Shown: piece after piece, positions 47,562 to 55,128 of the stretch
How positions within the stretch are numbered: the stretch's first letter is position 1
Layout: every line of letters begins with the position of its first letter
Source of the DNA: Streptomyces smaragdinus
GTDB taxonomy: Bacteria; Actinomycetota; Actinomycetes; Streptomycetales; Streptomycetaceae
NCBI RefSeq assembly: GCF_009604385.1
Contig: NZ_WEGJ01000020.1
Span: 57,452 to 121,451, forward strand
Direction of reading: 5' to 3'
Length of the DNA: 64,000 nucleotides
Position numbers and translations under genes: made by a program
The notes under the pieces: generated by a model
Database searches by the model: none
The model's input: the letters and a program-made list of their open reading frames with translations, nothing else
Told to the model about the DNA's origin: nothing

Positions 47562-48331
47562 CAGATCCCCCTGCCCGCGGTGCTGGTGAGCGGCCTGCGG
47601 CGGAACAGCTCCCGGAGGGTCATCCCGACGAACACCGCGTTGGTCGTGAGATAGCGCCGGCCGAGCCGGCGGGGTTCCTGCAGCAGCCGGTAGAGCCACT
47701 CCAGGCCCAGGCGCTGCCACCGTTCGGGTGCGCGGCGGGTGACGCCGGCGAGGATGTCGAACGAGCCGCCAACCCCGTGGATGACGCGGGCGCCGGAGCG
47801 GCGGCCGTATCCGGCGGTGAAGATCTCCTTCTTGGGCGAGGTCATGCCCAGGAAGAGCAGCTGTGCGCCGCTGCGCGCGATGGCGTCCGCGACGGCGGGC
47901 TGTTCGTCGTCGCCGAAGTAGCCGTCGCGGCTGCCGGCGACGGCGAGGGCGGGGAACTTCCGCGCGACCCGGTGCAGCATGCGGGTCAGGACCTCCCGGC
48001 GGGCGCCGAGGAAGTACACGCTGAGGCCCTGCTTCTCGGCCTCCCGCAGCAGCCGTACGAACAGGTCGATGCCCGCGACCCGTTCGGGCAGCGGCGCGCG
48101 CAGCAGCCGGGACGCCCAGACGACCGCCTGGCCGTCGGCGAGGACCAGGTCACAGCCCTGGACGGCCTCGGCGAGGCTCGGGTCGCGGCGCATGTTGACG
48201 AGCTTGGCGGCGTTGACGACGCCTATCTCGAGGGTGTGGCCGTTCCGGGCGGCCGTGACGCAGCGCTCGACCGTCTCGTCCATGGTGAGCGCGTCCAGTT
48301 CCACCCCGAACAGGGTGCGGCGGGCCGTCAT
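47561..48331 (-). CDS. WecG/TagA/CpsF-family glycosyltransferase (GT26)
   Basis: 256 residues starting MTARRTLFGVELDALTMDETVERC. VNAAKLVNMRRDPSLAEAVQ, LVLADGQAVVWASRLL, RVAGIDLFVRLL, VYFLGARREVLTRML and LFLGMTSPKKEIF with VIHGVGGSFDILAGV are diagnostic for GT26. The family transfers ManNAcA (WecG) or ManNAc (TagA) to GlcNAc-PP-undecaprenol. With wecB and wecC coupled downstream, ManNAcA is the likely donor. It overlaps the stop of the toroid-like gene (ATGA). Confidence 0.92.
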   Translation of the reverse strand: MTARRTLFGVELDALTMDETVERCVTAARNGHTLEIGVVNAAKLVNMRRDPSLAEAVQGCDLVLADGQAVVWASRLLRAPLPERVAGIDLFVRLLREAEKQGLSVYFLGARREVLTRMLHRVARKFPALAVAGSRDGYFGDDEQPAVADAIARSGAQLLFLGMTSPKKEIFTAGYGRRSGARVIHGVGGSFDILAGVTRRAPERWQRLGLEWLYRLLQEPRRLGRRYLTTNAVFVGMTLRELFRRRPLTSTAGRGI

Positions 48332-49473
48332 CCGCGGGCCTCCCCGAGCCAGGCGTGCAGCAGCCAGCCCAGTTCGTACGGGCGGCACTCACGGTCGATC
48401 GAGGTGGGGCGGTAGAGGGCGTCCAGGGGACGCAGTCTCAGTCCCGGTGACACCCGGGTGGCCAGGCCGCGGGCGGCGCGGACGGCCTTCCTCGGGTCGC
48501 CGCGGTACACCTTGCGCCAGGTGACGTGGAGGTCGTCGCGGATCAGGGGCTCGGCGTCGGCGCCCAGCTCGGGCGGGGCGGTCATCCAGCGCAGGCCGCG
48601 GTGGATCGCGGGGGCGTGGTCGGTGCCGCCGGCGTCGGTGAGGTCGAAGAGGGCGGTGGGGGCCATCGCGTGCTGGTGCACGCTGTACACCGGGTAGCCC
48701 TCGATCACCGTGCCGCGGCGGGCGTCGTAGTGCCACCACCACTGGCCCCCGGCGCCCTGGAGGTCGCAGATCCGGGCGGCGCAGGCGTTCGCCGCCGCCA
48801 GCGCCTCGGGGTCGGCGCCGCTCGCGTGGGTACGGGCCAGGGCCTGCAGCGGGTACGTCTGGTCGGCGAAGCAGCCGATGTGCTCCCGGTACCGGGGCAG
48901 CAGGCCGGGGCCGGTGGCGTGCGGGAACAGGGGGCCGCCGGCGATCCGGGCGGTCAGCAGCCGGTCGCGGGCGGCGCGCAGCCGGTCCTCGACGTCCGCC
49001 TGGCCGCGGGCCGCCGCCAGCGCGGAGAGCACCCACGCCGCCTCGACGGTGTACCGGGGGCCCTCCGGCTCGTCCAGCGCCGCCAGCCGGTCGAGGGCGT
49101 CCGACAGCTTGGGGTGGCGGGTCTCCGCCGCCGCCCAGCAGATCAGGGCCGCGTCGCCGAGGTTGCGTACACCCGGCAGGCGCTCGATCAGCAGGCCGGT
49201 GAACTCCTCGGCGGAGCGCCCGCCGAGCACCTCGCGCTGCCGCCCGGGCGGGAGCCGGTCGACGCCCAGCGCGGTGATCGCCGCGTAACGGTCGCTCGTG
49301 CCGCGCGGTGTCGTCCGCCAGGGGCCGGCCCGGCCCGGGCGGACGGCGGCGCGGGTGAACACCACGCCCTCGCCGCCGGGCAGGAGCATCGCCGGCAGGC
49401 CGGCCTCGGCGAGGGCGGTGAGACGTTCGGTCAGGTGGAAGAGAGCTAAGTCCGCATGCGCGAGCGCATGCAT
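48328..49473 (-). CDS. Unknown soluble alpha-toroid-like protein; TTA codon at head of operon
   Basis: 381 residues from ATG 49473 (GGGG nine bases upstream); a TTG eight codons earlier lacks spacing from its site. It is helical throughout, with repeated aromatic and acidic helices and QWWWHYDARRGTVIEGYPVYSVHQHAMAPTALFDL near residues 230-275, GCFADQTYPLQAL and DLHVTWRKVYRGD. The pattern suggests an (alpha/alpha) barrel such as glycosidase, epimerase or cyclase folds. No family is named. Codon 9 (49447-49449) is TTA. It heads a ten-gene operon for the glycopolymer. Confidence 0.8.
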   Translation of the reverse strand: MHALAHADLALFHLTERLTALAEAGLPAMLLPGGEGVVFTRAAVRPGRAGPWRTTPRGTSDRYAAITALGVDRLPPGRQREVLGGRSAEEFTGLLIERLPGVRNLGDAALICWAAAETRHPKLSDALDRLAALDEPEGPRYTVEAAWVLSALAAARGQADVEDRLRAARDRLLTARIAGGPLFPHATGPGLLPRYREHIGCFADQTYPLQALARTHASGADPEALAAANACAARICDLQGAGGQWWWHYDARRGTVIEGYPVYSVHQHAMAPTALFDLTDAGGTDHAPAIHRGLRWMTAPPELGADAEPLIRDDLHVTWRKVYRGDPRKAVRAARGLATRVSPGLRLRPLDALYRPTSIDRECRPYELGWLLHAWLGEARG

Positions 49474-49634
49474 ACGCGTAGTCCCCAAATCGGACAACCC
49501 CCCCGGGTCGGTTCCGCACTCAAGCCGGTCAGCTCTTGGGCACGGCGCAGCGGAACACTGCCCGTAACCCCCCTATGGCGACGTGCCGCCCTCGCGACTG
49601 CGGTGTTCGTGCGAGGGATGCGCGTTCGACTCGT

Positions 49635-49662
49635 AGCGTACAAGCGCACGATAGGCCGACAA
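49635..49662 (-). promoter_or_regulatory. Candidate promoter of the ten-gene leftward operon
   Basis: Read leftward, TTGTCG (49657-49662), a 16-base spacer and TACGCT (49635-49640) match vegetative promoter elements reasonably. It would give a leader of about 155 bases to ATG 49473, through the 296-base region shared with the divergent MFS gene. No operator palindrome was found there. Confidence 0.35.
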
Positions 49663-49769
49663 GGCGGTCAGGGTTGGCAATTTGCTGAATTTCTGTTTTC
49701 AGGTGGTGATCACGGACGGGTGTTCTAGGGTGGCCTCCGTCGTGTGCGGTTGTCATGGGCGGGGGGTCC

Positions 49770-50999
49770 ATGTACCTCGAGGAGCGGGCGGCGGCGCGTG
49801 GGGGCGGCGGGGCCGGGCGGCGGGTGGCGCCCGCGGTCCTCGCGCTGGGCGCGGTCAGTCTGATCACCGATGTGTCGTCGGAGATGGTCACCGCGGTGCT
49901 GCCGTTGTACCTGGTGGTGGGGCTGGGGCTGAGCCCGCTGGGGTTCGGGGTGCTGGACGGGATCTACAACGGGGTGAGCGCGTTCGTGCAGCTCGCCGGG
50001 GGGCATGTCGCGGATCGGGCCCGGGGGCACAAGGCCGTCGCGGGGGTGGGGTACGGGCTGTCGGCGGTGTGCAAGCCGCTGCTGCTGCTCGTCCACACGG
50101 TGGGCGGGATCGGGGCGGTGCTGGCGCTCGACCGGACGGGGAAGGGGCTGCGGACGGCGCCCCGCGACGCTCTGATCTCCCTCGCGTCGCCTGTCGGGGG
50201 GCAGGGGCGGGCGTTCGGGGTGCATCGGGCGATGGATACGTGCGGGGCTCTGCTGGGGCCGGTGGCGGCGTTCGGGATTCTTGCGGGGACGGCGGACAGC
50301 TATGACGCGGTTTTCGGGGTCAGCGGGTGTGTGGCGGTGTTGGGGGTGGTGGTCCTCGTCCTGTTCGTCCCCGGGAGGGTCCGTCCCCCGGCCGAACGAA
50401 CCTCCGTCCGCCGCGTCGATCTGCGTACCGCGCTCGGGCTCCTACGCCAGTCACGGCTGCGGGCCCTCGCCGTCTGCGCGGTGCTGCTCGGGCTGACCAC
50501 CGTCAGCGACGCCTTCGTGTACCTCCTGCTGCAGCGGCGGGGCGGCGTGGGGGACGGCTGGTTTCCGTTGCTGCCGCTCGGGACCGCCGCCACGTTCCTC
50601 GTGCTCGCCGTGCCCGCCGGGCTGCTGGCCGATCGGGTGGGGCGGCGGGGGGTCTTCCTCGCGGGGCACGGGCTGCTGCTCGGGGCGTACGGGCTGCTGT
50701 TGTGGGCGCCCGGGACCGTGGTGTTCGTGTACGCCGTGCTGCTGCTCCACGGGGCCTTCTACGCCGCCACCGACGGGGTGCTCTCCGCCGCCGTGGCCGA
50801 TGTCGTGCCGGGGGAGCTGCGGGGGAGTGGGCTCGCCCTGGTGGGGACCGGGCGGGCGCTGGCGCGGTTCGTGTGTTCGCTCGGGTTCGGGGCCGCCTGG
50901 ACCTGGTGGGGCGATGGGACGGCGCTCGCCGGGTGTGCCGTGGGGCTGGGGGTGTCCGCCGTGGTCGCGGGGGCGGTGCTGAGGGGGGTGGCGGCGTGA
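49770..50999 (+). CDS. MFS transporter, probably drug/metabolite efflux type
   Basis: 409 residues from ATG 49770 (GGCGGGGGGTCC before it; an ATG five codons earlier is less well placed). About 12 membrane helices. ALGAVSLITDVSSEMVTAVLPLYLVV, LDRTGKGLRTAPRDALI and LADRVGRRGVFLAGHGLLL (the loop 8-9 type motif) are typical of the major facilitator superfamily. It is coupled to a beta-propeller protein gene (GTGA). Its link to the polymer is unclear; it may export a small precursor or decoration. It diverges from the ten-gene operon. Confidence 0.88.
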   Translation: MYLEERAAARGGGGAGRRVAPAVLALGAVSLITDVSSEMVTAVLPLYLVVGLGLSPLGFGVLDGIYNGVSAFVQLAGGHVADRARGHKAVAGVGYGLSAVCKPLLLLVHTVGGIGAVLALDRTGKGLRTAPRDALISLASPVGGQGRAFGVHRAMDTCGALLGPVAAFGILAGTADSYDAVFGVSGCVAVLGVVVLVLFVPGRVRPPAERTSVRRVDLRTALGLLRQSRLRALAVCAVLLGLTTVSDAFVYLLLQRRGGVGDGWFPLLPLGTAATFLVLAVPAGLLADRVGRRGVFLAGHGLLLGAYGLLLWAPGTVVFVYAVLLLHGAFYAATDGVLSAAVADVVPGELRGSGLALVGTGRALARFVCSLGFGAAWTWWGDGTALAGCAVGLGVSAVVAGAVLRGVAA

Positions 51000-52024
51000 G
51001 GAGCCGTGTCGTGATGCTGGTCGTGGCGGTGGTGGTGCTCGGGGGTGTCGCCGCCGGGTTCGTGCTGTACGCCGTGGGGCGGGCACAGGACGCGAACCGG
51101 CCGCGGGCGGGCGGGCCGGCGTTCGCCGCGGGGACCGTCGCCCTGACCGACGCGGGCCGGATGGTCGTACGCAGCACCGCCCCCGGCCCGCACCGCGACG
51201 AGCTGGTCTCCGTACCGGCCGGCGACCCGGACGGCGTCCGTACCGTGTCCGGCGTCAGGTGCGAGCGGTGGCACGCCGCCGCCGGTACCGGCGTCTGTCT
51301 GCAGACCGAGGCGGGCATCCTCAAGCCCACCCACCGCGCCCGCATCCTCGACGCCCGGCTGCGCACCGTGCGGACGTACGACCTGGCCGGCGTCCCGAGC
51401 CGCGCCCGGGTCTCCCCCAGCGGGCGGTTCGTCGCCTGGACGGTGTTCGTCAGCGGGGAGTCGTACTCCAGCGCGTACTTCACCACCCGTACGTCCGTCC
51501 TCGACACCCGCAGCGGGAAGCTCGCCAAGAACCTCGAGGACTTCACCGTCGTCCGCGACGGCAAGCGCGTACGGGCGGCCGACGCGAACTTCTGGGGCGT
51601 GACGTTCGCGAAGGACGACGACACGTTCTACGCGACCTTCAACACCGCCCGGCGGACGTATCTGGTGCGGGGCTCCGTCCGCGAGCGCAGGATGACCACC
51701 CTCCACGAGAACGTCGAGTGCCCCTCCCTGTCGCCGGACGGCACGCGGATCGCGTACAAGAAGCGCGTCATGAACGGGGCCTCCCTCTGGCGCGAACACG
51801 TCCTCGACCTGCGCACCATGCGCGAGACGCCCCTCGCGGAGCGCCGCAGCGTGGACGACCAGGCGGTGTGGCTCGACAACGACACCGTCGCGTACGCGAT
51901 CCCGGCGGGGGACCGGTCCACAGACCTGTGGACGACGCGGGCGGACGGATCGGGCAAGCCGCGGAAGCTCATGACGGGAGCCTTCAATCCAGTACTGCGC
52001 GGATCCCCAGCCGGTCCGAGGTGA
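50996..52024 (+). CDS. Membrane-anchored TolB-like beta-propeller protein
   Basis: 342 residues, GTG overlapping the MFS stop. One N-terminal membrane anchor (VVMLVVAVVVLGGVAAGFVLYAV) precedes an extracytoplasmic domain of repeated blades: ARVSPSGRFVAWTVFVSG, GVTFAKDDDTFYATFNTA, CPSLSPDGTRIAYKKR and DDQAVWLDNDTVAYAIP. The SPDG and SPSG turns are the TolB/WD40-like propeller hallmark. Coupling to the transporter suggests a shared external function, perhaps binding the exported compound. The enzymatic role is unknown. Confidence 0.82.
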   Translation: MRSRVVMLVVAVVVLGGVAAGFVLYAVGRAQDANRPRAGGPAFAAGTVALTDAGRMVVRSTAPGPHRDELVSVPAGDPDGVRTVSGVRCERWHAAAGTGVCLQTEAGILKPTHRARILDARLRTVRTYDLAGVPSRARVSPSGRFVAWTVFVSGESYSSAYFTTRTSVLDTRSGKLAKNLEDFTVVRDGKRVRAADANFWGVTFAKDDDTFYATFNTARRTYLVRGSVRERRMTTLHENVECPSLSPDGTRIAYKKRVMNGASLWREHVLDLRTMRETPLAERRSVDDQAVWLDNDTVAYAIPAGDRSTDLWTTRADGSGKPRKLMTGAFNPVLRGSPAGPR

Positions 52025-52128
52025 ACCGGTGATGGCGATTCAAGGGCGTTTTTACTGAACCAGGCCGCATACCCGACAAGGCGGCTATGCTCTGCCGCGG
52101 CGGCCGGAATCCTGGGGGGGATGACGAC

Positions 52129-53193
52129 ATGAAGGCTCTTGTGCTCGCCGGCGGGTCGGGGACCCGCTTACGACCCATCACGCACACCTCGGCCAAGCAA
52201 CTGGTCCCGGTGGCCAACAAACCCGTCCTCTTCTACGGCCTCGAGGCCATCGCCCGCGCCGGCGTGACGGACGTCGGCATCGTCGTCGGCGAGACGGCCG
52301 CCGAGATCGAGGCGGCCGTCGGCGACGGCTCCGCGTTCGGGCTGAGCGTCACGTACATCCCGCAGCCCGCGCCCCTGGGCCTGGCGCACGCGGTGCTCGT
52401 GGCGCGGGACTTCCTCGGCGACGATGACTTCGTGATGTACCTCGGCGACAACTTCGTCGTCGGCGGCATCACCGGCCTCGTCGAACAGTTCCGCGCCGAC
52501 CGCCCCGCCGCGCAGATCCTCCTCACGAAGGTCTCCGACCCCCGCGCCTTCGGCGTCGCCGAACTCGACGCGGGCGGCAGGGTGATCGCCCTGGAGGAGA
52601 AGCCCGAGTACCCCAAGAGCGACCTCGCCCTCGTCGGCGTGTACCTCTTCACCGCCGCCGTCCACGAGGCCGTACGGAACATCCGCCCCTCCGCCCGCGG
52701 CGAGCTGGAGATCACCCACGCCATCCAGTGGCTCATCGACCACCGCCACGACGTCCGCTCCACCACGATCAGCGGCTACTGGAAGGACACCGGCAGCGTC
52801 ACCGACATGCTCGAGGTCAACCGCTCGGTGCTGGAGTCCGCCGAACGCGCCGTCGAGGGCACCGTCGACGCGGCCAGCGAGATCATCGGCCGGGTACGGA
52901 TAGACCCCGGCGCGACGGTGACGGGCAGCCGTATCGTCGGCCCCGCGGTCGTCGGCGCCGGGACCGTGATCCGCAACTCGTACGTCGGTCCCTTCACCTC
53001 CATCGCGGGGGACGTGCACGTCGAGGACAGCGAGATCGAGTACTCCATCGTCCTCGGCGGCTCCCGCGTCATCGGCGTCCGCCGCGTCGAGGCCTCGCTC
53101 ATCGGCCGCAACGTCGAAGTGACCCCCGCCCCGCGCAACCCCGCCGCCCACCGGCTGGTGCTCGGCGACCACAGCAAGGTGCAGATCGCATGA
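52129..53193 (+). CDS. rmlA: Glucose-1-phosphate thymidylyltransferase, long form; TTA codon
   Basis: 354 residues, ATG 52129 after a GGGGGGG site. LVLAGGSGTRLRPITHTSAKQ is the nucleotidyltransferase signature, then PQPAPLGLAHAVLVARDFLG, YLGDNFVVGG, VIALEEKPEYPKSDLALVG and ISGYWKDTGSVTDMLEVN. Residues about 240-354 add a left-handed beta helix, as in the StrD-type long RmlA rather than the short enterobacterial form. It makes dTDP-glucose from dTTP and glucose-1-phosphate, step one of dTDP-rhamnose synthesis. Codon 14 (52168-52170) is TTA, implying bldA dependence. It is the first gene of the rml set. Confidence 0.95.
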   Translation: MKALVLAGGSGTRLRPITHTSAKQLVPVANKPVLFYGLEAIARAGVTDVGIVVGETAAEIEAAVGDGSAFGLSVTYIPQPAPLGLAHAVLVARDFLGDDDFVMYLGDNFVVGGITGLVEQFRADRPAAQILLTKVSDPRAFGVAELDAGGRVIALEEKPEYPKSDLALVGVYLFTAAVHEAVRNIRPSARGELEITHAIQWLIDHRHDVRSTTISGYWKDTGSVTDMLEVNRSVLESAERAVEGTVDAASEIIGRVRIDPGATVTGSRIVGPAVVGAGTVIRNSYVGPFTSIAGDVHVEDSEIEYSIVLGGSRVIGVRRVEASLIGRNVEVTPAPRNPAAHRLVLGDHSKVQIA

Positions 53194-54143
53194 CCCGCAT
53201 CCTCGTCACGGGCGGCGCCGGCTTCATCGGCTCGCACTACGTCCGTACGGTCCTGGCCCCCGGCACCGACATCACGGTGCTCGACAAGCTGACGTACGCC
53301 GGGAACCCGGCCAACCTCGATCCGGTACGCGACCGGCCCGGGTTCGCGTTCGTGCGGGGGGACGTCTGCGACGCGGAGCTCGTCGGGAAGCTGACGGCGG
53401 AGCACGACCAGGTGGTGCACTTCGCCGCCGAGTCGCACGTCGACCGCTCCATCGACGGCGGCGCGGAGTTCGTACGCACCAACGTCCTCGGCACCCATAC
53501 CCTGATCGACGCCGCGCACCGCGCGGGGGTGGACGTCTTCGTGCACGTCTCCACCGACGAGGTGTACGGCTCCATCGACGCGGGCTCCTGGCCCGAGACG
53601 CATCCGCTGGCCCCCAACTCCCCGTACTCCGCCAGCAAGGCCGCCTCCGACCTGATCGCCCTCTCGTACCACCGCACCCACGGCCTCGACGTCCGCGTGA
53701 CGCGCTGCTCGAACAACTACGGCCCCCACCAGTACCCGGAAAAGGCCGTCCCCCTCTTCGTCACCGCGCTGCTCGACGGAGGCACGATTCCGCTCTACGG
53801 CGACGGCGGCAACGTCCGCGACTGGCTGCATCTCGACGACCACATACGCGGCATCGAACTGGTCCGTACCGGCGGCCGGGCGGGCGAGGTCTACAACATC
53901 GGCGGCGGCACGGAGCTGTCCAACCGCGAGCTGGTCGGGCGGCTGCTCGCGGTCTGCGGCGCCGGCTGGGACCGCGTGCGGTACGTGCCGGACCGCAAGG
54001 GGCACGACCGGCGGTACTCGGTGGACTGCGGCAAGATACGCGCCGAGCTGGGCTACGCGCCGCGGCGGGACTTCGACGAGGGGCTGGCGGAGACGGTGGA
54101 CTGGTACCGCGAGCACCGCGCCTGGTGGGAGCCGCTGCGGTGA
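53190..54143 (+). CDS. rmlB: dTDP-glucose 4,6-dehydratase
   Basis: 317 residues, ATG overlapping rmlA stop (ATGA). ILVTGGAGFIGSHYVRTVLA binds NAD, HFAAESHVDRSIDGG and HVSTDEVYGSIDAG (with the catalytic DE pair) follow, and the catalytic Tyr-Lys lies in PYSASKAASD. NNYGPHQYPEKAVPL and RDWLHLDDHIRGIELV are diagnostic of RmlB. It converts dTDP-glucose to dTDP-4-keto-6-deoxyglucose. It is coupled to rmlD downstream (GTGA). Confidence 0.97.
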   Translation: MTRILVTGGAGFIGSHYVRTVLAPGTDITVLDKLTYAGNPANLDPVRDRPGFAFVRGDVCDAELVGKLTAEHDQVVHFAAESHVDRSIDGGAEFVRTNVLGTHTLIDAAHRAGVDVFVHVSTDEVYGSIDAGSWPETHPLAPNSPYSASKAASDLIALSYHRTHGLDVRVTRCSNNYGPHQYPEKAVPLFVTALLDGGTIPLYGDGGNVRDWLHLDDHIRGIELVRTGGRAGEVYNIGGGTELSNRELVGRLLAVCGAGWDRVRYVPDRKGHDRRYSVDCGKIRAELGYAPRRDFDEGLAETVDWYREHRAWWEPLR

Positions 54144-55054
54144 GCTGGCTGGTGACGGGCGCCGGGGGGATGCTGGCGGCGGACGTGCTGGCGCGGCTGC
54201 CGGAGGCGGTGGCGGTGGCGCGGCCGGAGCTGGACGTCACGGACGCGGGGGCGGTCGGCGCCCTGGTGGGGTCCGTGCGGCCGTCCGTCGTCGTCAACTG
54301 CGCGGCGTGGACGGCCGTGGACGACGCGGAGACCCGGGAGGCGGATGCGTCTTTGGTAAACGGACAGGGCGCCGCCAACCTCGCGCGCGCCGCCCGGGAC
54401 ACCGGTGCCGTGCTGCTGCAGGTCTCGACGGACTACGTCTTCTCCGGCGACGCGCACACCCCGTACGCGGAGGACGCGCCGACGGGCCCGCGCGGGGCGT
54501 ACGGGCGGGGGAAGCTGGCGGGGGAGCGGGCGGTGCTGGCGGCGGGCGGTTATGTCGTACGGACGGCGTGGCTGTACGGGGCGGGGGGCGGGAACTTCGT
54601 CCGGACGATGCTGCGGCTGGAGGGGACGCGGGAGACGGTGGACGTGGTCGACGACCAGTACGGCCAGCCGACGTGGACGGCGGACCTCGCCGCGCGGCTG
54701 ATCGCCCTCGGGCAGGCGGCCGTGGCGGGGACGGCGCCGCCGGGGGCCTATCACGGTACGAACGCGGGGGCGACGACCTGGTACGGGCTGGCCCGCGAGG
54801 TCTTCGCGCTGGCGGGCGCCGATCCGTCGCGCGTCCGCCCCACGACGACGGCGGCCTTCCCGCGGCCGGCGCCCCGCCCGGCGTACAGCGTGCTGGGGCA
54901 CGACCGCTGGCGGGCGGCGGGGATGGCGCCGATGCGGGACTGGCGCGCGGCGCTTCGCGAGGCGATGCCCGCCCTTACCGACCCGGGGGACAACCCCCGG
55001 ACCCCGGCCGGCGGACCGGCCCCGGCGAATTCGCGAGGCGAACGTGACTACTGA
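54140..55054 (+). CDS. rmlD: dTDP-4-dehydrorhamnose reductase with repeat-derived tail
   Basis: 304 residues, GTG 54140 overlapping rmlB stop. WLVTGAGGMLAADVLARL is the NADPH loop, VNCAAWTAVDDAETREADA and STDYVFSGDAHTPYAEDA follow, the catalytic Tyr/Lys are in AYGRGKLAGE, and RTAWLYGAGGGNFVRTML is typical. It reduces the 4-keto group in the last step of dTDP-rhamnose synthesis. The final residues (DPGDNPRTPAGGPAPANS...) are encoded by the first copy of a 68-base direct repeat and are not part of the enzyme fold. Confidence 0.94.
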   Translation: MSWLVTGAGGMLAADVLARLPEAVAVARPELDVTDAGAVGALVGSVRPSVVVNCAAWTAVDDAETREADASLVNGQGAANLARAARDTGAVLLQVSTDYVFSGDAHTPYAEDAPTGPRGAYGRGKLAGERAVLAAGGYVVRTAWLYGAGGGNFVRTMLRLEGTRETVDVVDDQYGQPTWTADLAARLIALGQAAVAGTAPPGAYHGTNAGATTWYGLAREVFALAGADPSRVRPTTTAAFPRPAPRPAYSVLGHDRWRAAGMAPMRDWRAALREAMPALTDPGDNPRTPAGGPAPANSRGERDY

Positions 55055-55128
55055 GTCTTCCCGGGGGACAACCCCCGGACCCCCGGCCGTTGGACCGGCC
55101 CCGGCGAATTCGCGAGGCGAACGTGACT
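54982..55128 (+). repeat. Tandem duplication spanning rmlD end and rmlC start
   Basis: Bases 54982-55049 and 55060-55128 are almost identical (68 and 69 bases, about 78 bases period). Each has CCCGGGGGACAACCCCCGGA, ACCGGCCCCGGCGAATTCGC and GAGGCGAACGTGACT. The second copy carries the rmlC ribosome site and GTG start; the first copy carries the same signals but out of use. Before duplication rmlD and rmlC probably overlapped (GTGACTGA). Confidence 0.9.

Noticed and set aside
49656..52083. Shared 12-base sequence CCGACAAGGCGG upstream of two units (about 49656 and 52072)
   Set aside because: It is short and lies in different orientations relative to the genes. It could be chance in this composition, so it is not called as a regulatory motif.
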